19,566 bases of DNA, taken from positions 1 through 19,566 of the forward strand of contig JAUWRZ010000002.1 in assembly GCA_030610325.1 (NCBI GenBank), in the 5' to 3' direction. The notes under the pieces were generated by a model. It did no database searches, was not told where the DNA came from, and saw nothing but the letters and a program-made list of their open reading frames with translations. Shown here piece by piece: positions 6,722-17,595 of this stretch. Position 1 is the stretch's first letter, and each line of letters opens with the position of its first letter. This DNA comes from Sulfurimonadaceae bacterium. Lineage in GTDB: Bacteria; Campylobacterota; Campylobacteria; Campylobacterales; Sulfurimonadaceae. The position numbers and the translations under genes are program-made.

Positions 6722-7121
6722 TGGTCGCCAGAGAGACTTCAGCGAAGCCTGCCTGTTTGACGGCCCCCAAAACACCCATCACTGTGCCATAATCAAGCGA
6801 TGTATCAGCACTGATCATGACGGAGGCTTTTTTGTCTAGATTGTTCTGTGCGAACTGATAGAAATTGTCGCCAAAGGCATTTAACTGGAACTTCTCTTTA
6901 TTTACCATCACCTCACCATCTTTATTGATCGTAATATGTACTGGAGGTTTTTGAGAAAGCTCTTTCTGTGCTGAGCCCTGAGGAAGCTTAATAAGTTCTT
7001 CATAGACTATATTGGGTGCTATTACCATCAAGATAGCAAGTAGTACAAGCATGACATCCACCAGAGGTGTGATGTTCAATTCCGGATCTTCATCCCAATC
7101 GAAGTCCATCTCACTGCCCAT
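6714..7121 (-). CDS. tolR: TolR/ExbD-family inner-membrane motor subunit
   Basis: TolR pairs with TolQ to form the proton-driven motor. The 135-residue protein has an acidic N-terminal tail, then NITPLVDVMLVLLAILMVIAP, the single membrane helix with the proton-carrying aspartate (Asp22), then a periplasmic domain with VHITINKDGEVMVNKE and ISADTSLDYGTVMGVLGAVKQAGF, both hallmarks of the ExbD/TolR family. The ATG at 7121 overlaps tolQ by 11 bases; a second ATG at 7109, just past the tolQ stop, would give 131 residues and neither has a strong ribosome binding site. It also overlaps tolA. The family includes ExbD; the tolB-pal context favours the TolR role. Confidence 0.92.
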   Translation of the reverse strand: MGSEMDFDWDEDPELNITPLVDVMLVLLAILMVIAPNIVYEELIKLPQGSAQKELSQKPPVHITINKDGEVMVNKEKFQLNAFGDNFYQFAQNNLDKKASVMISADTSLDYGTVMGVLGAVKQAGFAEVSLATNG

Positions 7122-7677
7122 TTAAAAGCAGTGCATCACCTTGCATGCGAATAAGACTGTTGAGTTCGAAGGCGCGCCGCTTTAGCAGCTGATGAAAAGT
7201 GTACGCGAAGATAGCTACAAATATACCTGCAGCCGTTGCAATAAGCGCATCTGAGACACCTGCCGCTATGATCGACATCGTCCCACTTGCCTCGCCAATA
7301 TGGTCAAAAGTATCCAATATAGAGACGACTGTACCAAAAAGTCCGATGAACGGCGAGGTGGATGCGACCAGAGAGAGATAGGCAAGGCCTTTGGTCGACT
7401 CTTTAGTCGCTGCGTACATACCCAGGTCCAACAACTCTCTTGATACTATATCATTTGTTTTGATGAAATGGCTAAGGTAAGAGCGGTCAGATACATGCGA
7501 TGAGCCCATCAAGAGTGCCTCAAGTGAAGAGGACTCTTTTGAGACCCAGCGTCCAAGGGAGAAATAGCGATAGAAAAAGACCCAGTTCAGGGCTAAGAAA
7601 TAGACTGCAAGCAATATAAGGACAAAGAGCGTTACTTCGTGGCTCTTATCATAGAAATCTATTAATCTATCAAGCAT
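7111..7677 (-). CDS. tolQ: TolQ/ExbB-family inner-membrane proton channel subunit
   Basis: TolQ forms the proton channel that powers the Tol-Pal system. The 188-residue protein shows three membrane segments at about 14-38, 101-121 and 135-161. The last two carry the family hallmark SPFIGLFGTVVSILDTF and AAGVSDALIATAAGI, which line the channel. It is shorter than E. coli TolQ (230 residues), mostly in the cytoplasmic loop between the first and second helices. The start at 7677 lies three bases after the atpC stop (TAG, ATA, ATG), with no promoter visible between them, so it is probably co-transcribed with the ATP synthase genes. ExbB is the alternative name; the following tolR, tolA, tolB and pal decide for TolQ. 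Confidence 0.93.
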   Translation of the reverse strand: MLDRLIDFYDKSHEVTLFVLILLAVYFLALNWVFFYRYFSLGRWVSKESSSLEALLMGSSHVSDRSYLSHFIKTNDIVSRELLDLGMYAATKESTKGLAYLSLVASTSPFIGLFGTVVSILDTFDHIGEASGTMSIIAAGVSDALIATAAGIFVAIFAYTFHQLLKRRAFELNSLIRMQGDALLLNGQ

Positions 7678-7680
7678 TAT

Positions 7681-8073
7681 CTAGACTAATCTATATGCAG
7701 CAGATTCTATTTTTGCTGAGACTGCAGCGATCGCTACATTCGAATCAGAGACATCACTTATAAGTCTCTTGGCATCTTCCAGGGCTTTTGCGACATCACT
7801 CTCGTTCTCACCGCGAATAGCTACAGCTCCGTCGACAAGTACCACTACCTTAGTCTCATCTACCTGAACAACACCCCAGTTCACTACGATAGACTCTGTG
7901 GTACCGTTCTCAGTCTCAAAGTCGATGACGCCGGCACTCAGGAGTGTCGTGATCGATGCGTGATGAGGAAGTACGCCAAACTCACCCTCTTCACCAGGAA
8001 GAGTGACACTTTGCGCCTGACCATCGAAGATGAGTCCATTAGGCGTCAGTATCTCAAGCTTTAGTGTTTCCAT
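7681..8073 (-). CDS. atpC: ATP synthase F1 epsilon subunit
   Basis: Epsilon is part of the central rotor stalk and restrains ATP hydrolysis. The 130-residue protein begins METLKLEILTPNGLIFDGQ and has LPGEEGEFGVLPHHASITTLL, the beta-sandwich signature of the family, then a C-terminal helical hairpin rich in Ala (VAKALEDAKRLI and AAVSAKIESAAYRL). The ATG at 8073 is preceded by AAAGGAT at proper spacing. It is the last gene of the atp set, 25 bases after atpD and three bases before tolQ. Confidence 0.96.
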   Translation of the reverse strand: METLKLEILTPNGLIFDGQAQSVTLPGEEGEFGVLPHHASITTLLSAGVIDFETENGTTESIVVNWGVVQVDETKVVVLVDGAVAIRGENESDVAKALEDAKRLISDVSDSNVAIAAVSAKIESAAYRLV

Positions 8074-8098
8074 TGTTTATCCTTTAAAGGCGTAAGAA

Positions 8099-10403
<2,305 letters not shown>

Positions 10404-10411
10404 AATGGTCC

Positions 10412-11929
10412 TTACTCAGCAACAAAAGTAGCTTTAAACTCTTCTAATGCTTTTTTCATCAATCCAGAAGTCTCATCATCGATCTTCAATACACTTCTGA
10501 TGTTCTCAAAGATCTGAGGGTATGATGCTTCTACAAAAGGATAAAGCTCAGCTTCAAACCTTACGACATTCGATGCGTCCATATCATCAAGGAAACCTTC
10601 ATTACCTGCGAAGATGATCAAAGCCTGCTTCTCAGCTGGTATTGGAGAGTATGGAGGCTGCTTAAGCACTTCGACCATACGCTGACCACGCTCAAGCTGA
10701 TTACGGCTGATCTCATCAAGGTCAGATGCGAACTGTGCGAATGCCTGGAGTTCACGATACTGAGCAAGGTCAAGACGCAATGTACCGGCGACCTGCTTCG
10801 TAGCTTTTATCTGCGCTGCACCACCAACACGTGATACAGAAAGACCGACGTTGATCGCAGGACGGATACCTGAGTTGAAAAGATCTGTCTCAAGGAAGAT
10901 CTGTCCGTCAGTGATCGAGATGACATTTGTCGGGATATATGCCGCGACATCTCCCGCCTGTGTCTCAATGATCGGCAGTGCAGTCATAGAACCGCCGCCT
11001 AGCTCATCATTGACCTTAGCTGCACGCTCAAGTAGACGAGAGTGTAGATAGAAGACATCACCAGGATATGCTTCACGGCCCGGAGGACGACGAAGGATAA
11101 GTGACATCTCACGGTAAGCGACTGCATGCTTTGTAAGGTCATCATAGACGATCAATGCATGACGCGCATTGTCACGGAAGTACTCACCCATAGTGACACC
11201 TGCATATGGTGCAAGGTACTGCAATGCAGCTGCTTCAGAAGCAGATGAGTTCACGATGATCGTGTATTCAAGAGCGCCGTGCTCTTCAAGTCTACGTACG
11301 ACTTGTGCGACAGTAGACTCTTTTTGACCTATTGCGACATAGATACAGACGACACCATTACCTTTTTGGTTAATGATCGTATCTAGTGCGACAGTAGTCT
11401 TACCTGTCTGACGGTCACCAATGATCAGCTCCCGCTGTCCACGGCCGATAGGCACAAGAGCGTCGATAGCTTTAATACCTGTTGCAAGTGGTTCATGTAC
11501 TGATTTACGAGCCATGATAACAGGTGCTTTCTCTTCGACAAAACGTGACTCTGTAGTCTCGATCGGCCCTTTACCATCTACTGGCTCTCCAAGAGAGTTG
11601 ACGACACGACCAAGAAGTGCATCACCAACAGGTACACGCAACAGTCTGTTCAGACGCTTTACAGACATACCTTCACGTAGTCCTTTAGCGCGCCCAAGGA
11701 CAACAATACCTACACTACTCTCTTCGAGGTTTTGTGCAAGGCCCTGTGTGCCATCTTCAAACTCTACCATCTCACCAGCCATGACATTACTCAGGCCATA
11801 GACCTGCGCAACACCATCTGCATACGAGACTATCTTACCTGTCTCATTGATGTCGACACTTAACTCAAAGTTCTCAATACGTTCTTTTATGATCGAGCTG
11901 ATCTCATCAGCTTGTACTTTTGCTACCAC
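10412..11929 (-). CDS. atpA: ATP synthase F1 alpha subunit
   Basis: Alpha binds nucleotide at the non-catalytic sites and supplies the arginine finger to beta. The 505-residue protein has GDRQTGKT at 171-178 as P-loop, the [16 protein letters not shown]alker B region, and [18 protein letters not shown], which contains the arginine finger. The start codon is GTG at 11929, not ATG; AGGAG lies 7 bases before it, and the next residues ([17 protein letters not shown]) match the usual N-terminal helix, so the GTG start is well supported. It follows atpH by 25 bases. Confidence 0.98.
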   Translation of the reverse strand: MVAKVQADEISSIIKERIENFELSVDINETGKIVSYADGVAQVYGLSNVMAGEMVEFEDGTQGLAQNLEESSVGIVVLGRAKGLREGMSVKRLNRLLRVPVGDALLGRVVNSLGEPVDGKGPIETTESRFVEEKAPVIMARKSVHEPLATGIKAIDALVPIGRGQRELIIGDRQTGKTTVALDTIINQKGNGVVCIYVAIGQKESTVAQVVRRLEEHGALEYTIIVNSSASEAAALQYLAPYAGVTMGEYFRDNARHALIVYDDLTKHAVAYREMSLILRRPPGREAYPGDVFYLHSRLLERAAKVNDELGGGSMTALPIIETQAGDVAAYIPTNVISITDGQIFLETDLFNSGIRPAINVGLSVSRVGGAAQIKATKQVAGTLRLDLAQYRELQAFAQFASDLDEISRNQLERGQRMVEVLKQPPYSPIPAEKQALIIFAGNEGFLDDMDASNVVRFEAELYPFVEASYPQIFENIRSVLKIDDETSGLMKKALEEFKATFVAE

Positions 11930-11954
11930 TAGTCTTCTCCTTTATAAGCTAAAA

Positions 11955-12488
11955 TTAAATTGCTTTTAGAATATGCTCGATAATCTGCATATTCATACGG
12001 CTTTTCGAGAAATTGATCTCGATACCAAGGTCTTCTACTTCCACTTTCACACCATCAAAATCTGTTTTAACAAATTCCAGCACGACTTCCGCGTCTACCT
12101 TTTTACCAAGACCTGATCCCAGATCCGTGATAGTAGCTGCATCGATATCACTGTTACTATAGATGACACCGGTATAGCTCTTACTAGCACGAGCAGCATC
12201 CTTTTTCATCTCTTCAGCGATTGCCGGGATGATATTGATCCTACCGTTTTCTACCAAGAGTCTGATCAGATTTTCCACCTGAGCACTTTTCGAAGCTTTG
12301 ACACTCTCGAGAAGTAGTGCTTCTTTGTCCGCAGCAGCGACATCAGGACTCTCCATCATCTGAGCGAAACGCGCATCATCAAAACCTGACGAAAGCGCAT
12401 CGAAGATCGTACTGATGTTCTCCATAGCGGAGTCATCGACTGTCTCTTTTAAAGCTCTAATATAGCGTTTTGCGATAAGTTCTTTCAT
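11955..12488 (-). CDS. atpH: ATP synthase delta subunit (OSCP)
   Basis: Delta caps the F1 head and ties it to the peripheral stalk. The 177-residue protein begins MKELIAKRYIRALKETV, the usual N-terminal helix of the family, and has a helical N-terminal domain to about residue 105, followed by the more variable C-terminal part with DIDAATITDLGSGLGKKVDA and ending near INFSKSRMNMQIIEHILKAI. The ATG lies two bases after the atpF stop, so the two are tightly coupled. Sequence conservation is modest, as usual for delta; operon position makes the call secure. Confidence 0.94.
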   Translation of the reverse strand: MKELIAKRYIRALKETVDDSAMENISTIFDALSSGFDDARFAQMMESPDVAAADKEALLLESVKASKSAQVENLIRLLVENGRINIIPAIAEEMKKDAARASKSYTGVIYSNSDIDAATITDLGSGLGKKVDAEVVLEFVKTDFDGVKVEVEDLGIEINFSKSRMNMQIIEHILKAI

Positions 12489-12490
12489 AT

Positions 12491-13009
12491 CTACGCCACC
12501 TTCTTCATAATGATCTTCGCCATAGTCTCTTTATCGAAACCGGCACTCTCCTGGACAAGGAGGTCCTCCATGACATTATCGACTATGCCTCGGACCATCT
12601 GACGCTGTTCCAGCTCCATCAGGGAAGCGTTTTGCTTACCGATGTTTGCCAGTTCGACTTCACACTGCTCTACTAATCTCTCACCAAGCAGTTTGTTCTC
12701 TTTTGCAGCCGTGACCCTTAACTCTTCAGCAAATCTCTTTGCTTCATCGATCTTAAGTTCAGCGTCCTCTTTTGCACGTTTTGACTCACGTAAGCGCTCT
12801 TGTACTTTCTCAAGATCGCTTGCGATATCTTTTGAACGTCCACCAAAAAAGTTCTTGATAGGATCTGCAAGAAGATAATACAAGATACCTGCGAAGATCA
12901 GGAAGTTGACTGTACGTTGTACGATGTCAGTGCCTGCACTACTGTCAGTATCACCAGATGCGAAGAGATAACCGGACGTTATCAGCAAAGCAAGAATAAT
13001 TTTACCCAT
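12491..13009 (-). CDS. atpF: ATP synthase F0 b subunit (peripheral stalk)
   Basis: Subunit b forms half of the stator stalk. The 172-residue protein has a signal-like or membrane N-terminus (MGKIILALLITSGYLFASG), then a second hydrophobic stretch at about 33-48 (VNFLIFAGILYYLLADPI) that is the true membrane anchor of b subunits, then a long charged coiled coil (KVQERLRESKRAKEDAEL and onwards). The leading hydrophobic segment before the anchor is a cleavable signal or an extra helix. The ATG is preceded by AAGGGTGG, 9 bases after atpF'. Confidence 0.92.
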   Translation of the reverse strand: MGKIILALLITSGYLFASGDTDSSAGTDIVQRTVNFLIFAGILYYLLADPIKNFFGGRSKDIASDLEKVQERLRESKRAKEDAELKIDEAKRFAEELRVTAAKENKLLGERLVEQCEVELANIGKQNASLMELEQRQMVRGIVDNVMEDLLVQESAGFDKETMAKIIMKKVA

Positions 13010-13018
13010 GTACCACCC

Positions 13019-13441
13019 TTATATCTGACTGAACTTGGCTTTGACAGCTTCTTTGAACAATGGCATCTGTGACAACAACGCATTCTTCAACTGTTCGCCT
13101 TCTAAAGCCATGTTCTTTTCAAACTCAGCATACTCTTTTGCAAGTTCAGACCGCTTTACACCGATCTTACTGTCTGCATCAGCTTTCGCATCAGCGATCA
13201 CTTTTTCTCTTAAAGCAGCAGCTTCCAGTCTGGCATCCATGCTTATCTTCTCTGCTTCTTCGGTAAGTGCTGCTATCTCACCGTCGTTGTTACCAACTTC
13301 ATCAAGATCTTTTTGTATATCAGCATCACGCTTGTTCATAAAAGCAAATAGAGGATTATATAGCCAACTGTTCAGAACGGCAATGAGAGTAAGAAAGACG
13401 ATCACGGTAATGCCCAAAAGCATCGGATTTATATCTAACAT
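13019..13441 (-). CDS. atpF': ATP synthase F0 b' subunit (second peripheral stalk chain)
   Basis: This is the second, diverged b-type chain, so the stator is likely a b-b' heterodimer as in cyanobacteria and other Campylobacterota. The 140-residue protein has one membrane helix near the N-terminus (ITVIVFLTLIAVLNSWLYNP, about 11-30), then the NKRDADIQKDLDE start of the stalk, then a long Ala/Glu/Lys-rich coiled coil. It is shorter than atpF and lacks the extra hydrophobic leader. It is the first gene of the atp operon, with an AGGAGGTG ribosome binding site and a TATAAT promoter just before it. Confidence 0.93.
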   Translation of the reverse strand: MLDINPMLLGITVIVFLTLIAVLNSWLYNPLFAFMNKRDADIQKDLDEVGNNDGEIAALTEEAEKISMDARLEAAALREKVIADAKADADSKIGVKRSELAKEYAEFEKNMALEGEQLKNALLSQMPLFKEAVKAKFSQI

Positions 13442-13443
13442 AG

Positions 13444-13451
13444 CACCTCCT
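13444..13451 (-). promoter_or_regulatory. Strong ribosome binding site of atpF'
   Basis: The minus strand reads AGGAGGTG just before the atpF' ATG. It is the best match to the anti-Shine-Dalgarno sequence that I saw in the window and fits high translation of the ATP synthase genes. Confidence 0.85.
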
Positions 13452-13463
13452 AAAAGTTGCGAG

Positions 13464-13469
13464 ATTATA
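13464..13469 (-). promoter_or_regulatory. Probable -10 box (TATAAT) of the atp operon promoter
   Basis: A perfect TATAAT lies on the minus strand about 22 bases before the atpF' start codon, preceded by GTG. No good -35 hexamer is found 16-18 bases upstream, which is normal for the housekeeping sigma factor of Campylobacterota. The upstream region is A/T-rich. The transcript leader would be very short, about 15 bases, mostly the ribosome binding site. Confidence 0.6.
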
Positions 13470-13587
13470 CACTTAATAAATTGAAGGGATAGTTAAAGAG
13501 AGATGAATCATTAAATAAAATTTTAAAACGCATAAGATAAAGTAGAAAAAAGTGACTTGTAGAGATAAAAACTCAAGACAGTCGTAT

Positions 13588-13615
13588 ATAAAAGAGGATG
13601 CACTTCGCTCTTTAT
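13588..13615 (-). terminator. Weak hairpin downstream of parB
   Basis: Arms ATAAAGAG and CTCTTTTAT (minus strand) can pair over 8 base pairs with one bulge around an 11-base loop, about 70 bases past the parB stop. The stem is A/T-rich and the T run after it is short, so termination here would be inefficient. Confidence 0.25.
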
Positions 13616-13685
13616 GAGAGGTGATAGTAATGGAAAAAGACGTTTAGAGCATCTTATGACTGATAAACTGCCTTGATAAGCGTAC

Positions 13686-14528
13686 TTACTGGAAATAGCT
13701 CATAAAAGCATCTAACTCATCATCATCACTAAACGTAACGGTGATCTTACTCCCTTTATAAGCAGCTCTAAAACCAAGATCACTTAGCTTTGAACGGAGC
13801 ATCGAGGCATCCGGACCCACTTTTATCTCAGGTCTCTGGCCCCTGTTCTTAGGCTCTTTCATCTGCTTAGTCATACTTTCGACTTCACGTACGCTCAACT
13901 TTTGGCCAATGATGGAATCAAGCATCAGCTTCTGCTCTTTATCATCGAGACCCACTAACACCTTCGCATGTCCAGCTGTTATCTTCCCTTCACTCAGGGC
14001 AGACTGTGCATCTCTTGAGAGTTGAAGAAGCCGTAAAGTATTACTGATATGCGCTCGGCTCTTGTGCACTATACGCGAGAGTTCGTCATGTGTTGAACCA
14101 TGTGCTTCTATCAGTTCTTCATAAGCATGTGCTAGATCGATGACATTAAGCTCATCACGCTGGATGTTCTCGACAAGGGCATGTTGACGCATCTGGTCGC
14201 TATCGGCACTGGCTAGTACAGCACGGATACTCTCGAGTTTTGCCAACTTGCTTGCTCGCAGACGACGCTCACCAGCTACAAGGACATAACCGTCAACATC
14301 TTCCACAACGACGATAGGCTGCAGCAGTCCGTGCTGCTTAAGAGAATCAGCAAGTTCAGCAAGGGACTTCTCATCAAAAGTCTTACGAGGTTGATAAGGG
14401 TTTGGTCTGATCTCTGTCAGCGGGATATCCAAGACTACATGCTGTTTTGGAAGCTCGTTCTCATAAGCCTCCTCTATCTCACCAAGCAGTGCACCAAGGC
14501 CACGCCCTAAAGCATTTGACTTCCCCAT
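13686..14528 (-). CDS. parB: Chromosome-partition protein ParB (Spo0J)
   Basis: ParB binds parS sites near the origin, loads as a CTP-dependent sliding clamp and spreads to build the partition complex. The 280-residue protein shows IRPNPYQPRKTFD (about 40-52), the CTP-binding GERRLRA box at 86-92, ENIQRDELN at 120-128, and a helix-turn-helix at about 146-170 (DELSRIVHKSRAHISNTLRLL). The C-terminal dimer domain ends in DDDELDAFMSYFQ. The ATG shares one base with the parA stop (TAATG), so the pair is translationally coupled. All key boxes are intact. Confidence 0.96.
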   Translation of the reverse strand: MGKSNALGRGLGALLGEIEEAYENELPKQHVVLDIPLTEIRPNPYQPRKTFDEKSLAELADSLKQHGLLQPIVVVEDVDGYVLVAGERRLRASKLAKLESIRAVLASADSDQMRQHALVENIQRDELNVIDLAHAYEELIEAHGSTHDELSRIVHKSRAHISNTLRLLQLSRDAQSALSEGKITAGHAKVLVGLDDKEQKLMLDSIIGQKLSVREVESMTKQMKEPKNRGQRPEIKVGPDASMLRSKLSDLGFRAAYKGSKITVTFSDDDELDAFMSYFQ

Positions 14529-15310
14529 TATGCGATGATAGCCTGGGCAAGGTTCTGATAAGCGATAGAGCCTGTGGATTTGACATCATAAAGTATGGCC
14601 GGCTTACCAAAACTTGGACTCTCGGCAAGTTTGACATTTCTTGGTATGACGATGAACTCATCATCCTCACCCTTGAAGAGTTTGCCTTTAAAATGCTGTC
14701 TCAGGTCATAAAACACCTGCTTTGAGAGATTGTTCTGTGAACTGTACATAGTCGGCAAGAATCCCTTTATAGAGAGTCTCGGGTTGATCGTCTTACGGAT
14801 AAGACGGACTGTGTTCAGAAGTTGCGCAAGTCCTTCAAGGGCAAAGAACTCACACTGGATAGGGATTATGACAGAGTTTGATGCAGCAAGTGCATTGATG
14901 GTCATCGGGCCAAGCGCCGGAGGTGAGTCGATGATGACATAGTCATAATCTCTCTTTACCTGTGCGATCGCCTTTTTCAAGATAAGCTCACGCCCTTTTG
15001 CACTGCCCGCCTCATAATACTCTTTCTCTATACCTACAAGTCCAATATTTGAAGGAGCCAGGTTGAGTGTCGGCAAGGTAGTCTTTAAGATCACATCTTT
15101 AAGCCCCTTGGTGCCGATCAGGACATGATAGATATTAAACTCATAATCATTTCTATGATATCCAAGCGATGTCGTCGCATTGGCTTGGGGATCAGCATCG
15201 ATCAACAGCACCTTTTTTTCGGCGACAGCCAGGGATGCAGCAAGATTGACAGCGGTCGTCGTCTTGCCGACGCCACCTTTTTGATTGGCGATTACTATTA
15301 CTTCACTCAT
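14528..15310 (-). CDS. parA: Chromosome-partition ATPase ParA (Soj)
   Basis: ParA is the nucleoid-bound ATPase that moves ParB-parS complexes apart. The 260-residue protein has the deviant Walker A KGGVGKTT at 11-18, with the signature lysine at residue 11, DADPQANAT at about 38-46, and [13 protein letters not shown] as Walker B region. It lacks the N-terminal helix-turn-helix of plasmid type Ia ParA proteins, so it is of the chromosomal Soj kind. Its ATG overlaps the birA stop by 4 bases (ATGA), tying it to the upstream genes. Confidence 0.96.
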   Translation of the reverse strand: MSEVIVIANQKGGVGKTTTAVNLAASLAVAEKKVLLIDADPQANATTSLGYHRNDYEFNIYHVLIGTKGLKDVILKTTLPTLNLAPSNIGLVGIEKEYYEAGSAKGRELILKKAIAQVKRDYDYVIIDSPPALGPMTINALAASNSVIIPIQCEFFALEGLAQLLNTVRLIRKTINPRLSIKGFLPTMYSSQNNLSKQVFYDLRQHFKGKLFKGEDDEFIVIPRNVKLAESPSFGKPAILYDVKSTGSIAYQNLAQAIIA

Positions 15311-15960
15311 CTTAAACTGAATATCCTTTGTCCCGCAAACTCGATTGATCCATCATTGAGCAGTCTCACATCTTTTAGTGCGATCTTTCTTTCATCATGA
15401 TGGGTAAATGCAACTCTATTGTTTGCAAATTCTAACGCGTACTTACTAAATATCTGCTTCCATGAAACCATTTTTTCCACCTTTGCAAAATAGCTTTTTA
15501 ACAACATTTTCTGTTCAATATCAATATCAAGTATGCCAAACCCCTCTGGAGCTGCCTTCAAATTCATACCTATGCCGCAGATGAGAGTCTCTCCTATCAT
15601 GTTTGTGATCGCACCACCGATCTTCTTATCTTCAAGATAGAAGTCATTTGGCCACTTTAGCCAAAGGGCAGAACCTGACTCTTCAAGTGTCTCTTTTAAA
15701 AGATAACTGAAATAGAGAGAACTTGATTCGAGCCTGAGATCGTCGGGTAAGATCGACCGTTCTATGGCAAAGGAGACGAAAAGATTGCCATCAAGTCCAT
15801 GCCAACTGTTTCCACGACTCCCCTGTCCGGCACTCTGTCGAACAGCTGTTACTGCGACCGGTGCAGCCAAGCGCTTTGACTTAAGTGCTTCGACAAGATA
15901 ACGTTGTGTCGAATCTACTTCATCAAGCGAGTATATCTGCAACTGAAAGTCTTCTGCCAT
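15307..15960 (-). CDS. birA: Biotin--protein ligase, single-domain form
   Basis: The enzyme activates biotin with ATP and attaches it to the biotin carrier protein of carboxylases. From the ATG at 15960 it has 217 residues. Motifs are the [10 protein letters not shown] start (13-22), the biotinyl-AMP loop [10 protein letters not shown] (44-53) in place of the usual GRGRRGRxW, KWPNDF at 102-107, KKIGGAI with the catalytic lysine, and the CGIGMNL strand. No N-terminal helix-turn-helix is present, so unlike E. coli BirA it cannot repress the bio operon. Its start lies 38 bases inside fmt with no clear ribosome binding site; an in-frame TTG at 15942 is an alternative start. It overlaps parA by 4 bases. 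Confidence 0.92.
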   Translation of the reverse strand: MAEDFQLQIYSLDEVDSTQRYLVEALKSKRLAAPVAVTAVRQSAGQGSRGNSWHGLDGNLFVSFAIERSILPDDLRLESSSLYFSYLLKETLEESGSALWLKWPNDFYLEDKKIGGAITNMIGETLICGIGMNLKAAPEGFGILDIDIEQKMLLKSYFAKVEKMVSWKQIFSKYALEFANNRVAFTHHDERKIALKDVRLLNDGSIEFAGQRIFSLR

Positions 15961-16831
15961 TAAGATAAGCGATGATCGACATCTCTTTTTTTGATGGCGG
16001 TTGAACACGAAAGATACGGATCTGCCCTAAAGCGCATCCTACTACTGCACTCTCATCACCTATCTCAAGTATCTCTCCGGGTGTAAACACACCGCAAGTC
16101 GATTCAAGCCGTAACTCTTTAAGTTTCAGACCACTTGATAGAAAGAGGCCCGGCCATGGTGTGAACGCCCGGTATTTGTCATACTCTGACTGTGCGTCCT
16201 CAAGAGTCATCTCACCATCAGCCTTAGTGATCTTTGTGCAATAAGTCGCTAAAGCATCATCTTGTGGCACTGGTCTTAAGGTCTCAAAGTCGTGTAAGAC
16301 ATCTACTGTCACTTCACAGGCCAAAGCTGTCAGACGATCAAATAGCGTAACGGCCATCTCATCATCTTTGACTGAGAGTCTTGCTATCTTCAAGATGGCA
16401 CCCGTATCCAGTCCCGCATCCATCAACATCGCAGTGACACCGGTCTCAGCATCTCCATTAAGAAGTGTCTGCTGGATCGGACTGGCACCTCGATACTGAG
16501 GAAGGATCGATGCATGCAGGTTTATACATGGTGCATGATCTAGGACCTTCTGAGGGAGGATCTGGCCATAGGCCGCTACCACTATGAGATCACAATCGAT
16601 CGTCAAAAGCTCTGCTACAACTGCTTCATCACGTAATCGAGAAGGTTGATAGAGTGCTATTGTGTTCTCAAGTGCTGATACCTTGACTACAGGAGGAGTA
16701 AGTACTCTCTTTCGACCTACAGGCTTATCAGGTTGAGTATACACTGCGACAATATCGATATCATCTGTAGCTATCAATCTATTAAGGATCTTATCCGCGT
16801 AATCAGGTGTCCCCATAAATATTATGTTCAT
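15923..16831 (-). CDS. fmt: Methionyl-tRNA formyltransferase
   Basis: Fmt formylates initiator Met-tRNA using 10-formyl-tetrahydrofolate, a step in bacterial translation start. From the ATG at 16831 the protein has 302 residues, the usual length. It opens MNIIFMGTPDYADKIL, has the catalytic Asn104 and His106 in INLHAS followed by ILPQYRGASPIQ, and Asp142 in MDAGLDTGAIL. The C-terminal tRNA-binding domain follows (RAFTPWPGLFL near the linker). GTG, ATG and ATG codons stand in a row at the start; I chose the last because it best matches the family and has AAAGGG at good spacing. It begins two bases after the proB stop. Confidence 0.95.
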   Translation of the reverse strand: MNIIFMGTPDYADKILNRLIATDDIDIVAVYTQPDKPVGRKRVLTPPVVKVSALENTIALYQPSRLRDEAVVAELLTIDCDLIVVAAYGQILPQKVLDHAPCINLHASILPQYRGASPIQQTLLNGDAETGVTAMLMDAGLDTGAILKIARLSVKDDEMAVTLFDRLTALACEVTVDVLHDFETLRPVPQDDALATYCTKITKADGEMTLEDAQSEYDKYRAFTPWPGLFLSSGLKLKELRLESTCGVFTPGEILEIGDESAVVGCALGQIRIFRVQPPSKKEMSIIAYLNGRRLSVADILA

Positions 16832-16833
16832 CA

Positions 16834-17595
16834 TCACCCTTTCTTAAAGACTGTACCACCCTGATGGTCACCTTGTATCAGATAACTTCTGGCATCACGA
16901 AGATCAAAACCACTGGCAAGGAACATGGACTTGCCATGCTTAAGTACGTAGTCAGCAGCTTTAAGTTTGGTCACTATCCCCCCTGTTGCAAAGCTGTTGT
17001 TTGGTGTCACACTTCTTTGCAGTTCAGACTCCTCTATATGATCGACAAGAGGTAAGATGAGAGCATCATCATGTTCATTCGGGTCTTTATCATAATAGGC
17101 ATCGATATCTGAAAGTATGACCAGCATATCTGCATTGAAATGTATAGCGACATAAGCAGAAAGCTGATCATTGTCACCTAATTCAAGCTCATCAGTCGCT
17201 GTTGCATCATTCTCATTGATAATAGGCAGGACTCCGTTTTCAAGCAGTGTCTCGATGGTATTTCTGGCACGTTCAGACTGCTCTTTTGTATTGAAGTTCG
17301 CAGCAGTCACCAACACTTGAGAAGGTAAGATGCCATGTTTCTCAAATTTCTTCTTATAACGATTCATCAGGAGCGGCTGTCCGATAGAAGCAAGTGCCTG
17401 TTTATTCGAAAGAAGGCTCTTATCGAGTTTAAGTTCTGTATAACCGGCAGCGACTGCTCCAGATGAGACAAAGATGACTTCATACTCTTTTTTTAGTTCA
17501 GCTATGAGGTCTATGAGGTTTTGCATACGCTCTTGTGCGATCCTGTTCTGCTCTGTCAGAACAGCGCTTCCCACTTTTAGGACAAGACGTCTCAC
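16834..17595 (-). CDS. proB: Glutamate 5-kinase, short form without PUA domain
   Basis: ProB phosphorylates glutamate in the first step of proline synthesis. The 253-residue protein is an amino-acid kinase domain: [10 protein letters not shown] at the N-terminus, [11 protein letters not shown] for phosphate binding, [22 protein letters not shown] for glutamate and metal binding, [11 protein letters not shown], and [16 protein letters not shown] near the ATP site. E. coli ProB (367 residues) has an added PUA domain that is missing here, as in several Campylobacterota. The start codon is a GTG that overlaps the obgE stop (GTGA). proA is not in the window. Confidence 0.94.
   Translation of the reverse strand: MRRLVLKVGSAVLTEQNRIAQERMQNLIDLIAELKKEYEVIFVSSGAVAAGYTELKLDKSLLSNKQALASIGQPLLMNRYKKKFEKHGILPSQVLVTAANFNTKEQSERARNTIETLLENGVLPIINENDATATDELELGDNDQLSAYVAIHFNADMLVILSDIDAYYDKDPNEHDDALILPLVDHIEESELQRSVTPNNSFATGGIVTKLKAADYVLKHGKSMFLASGFDLRDARSYLIQGDHQGGTVFKKG

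Larger units (their letters stand above)
13442..13685. other. A/T-rich gap between parB and atpF'
   Basis: This 244-base gap holds the atp promoter at its left end and a weak hairpin in the middle (13588-13615). I see no convincing gene: the only short frames, such as one on the plus strand from about 13615, lack a ribosome binding site and any recognisable sequence. There is no strong GC-rich terminator followed by a T run after parB. The gap is the clearest break between the parAB and atp transcription units. Confidence 0.6.

Noticed and set aside
6722..6775. Longer tolA start inside tolR
   Set aside because: The added residues are coded by the conserved C-terminus of tolR in another frame; the ATG at 6721 begins just before the membrane helix.
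15961..16008. Longer birA start within fmt
   Set aside because: The leader (basic, Arg/Lys-rich) is the frame-shifted fmt C-terminus and biotin ligases of this type start near the later ATG.
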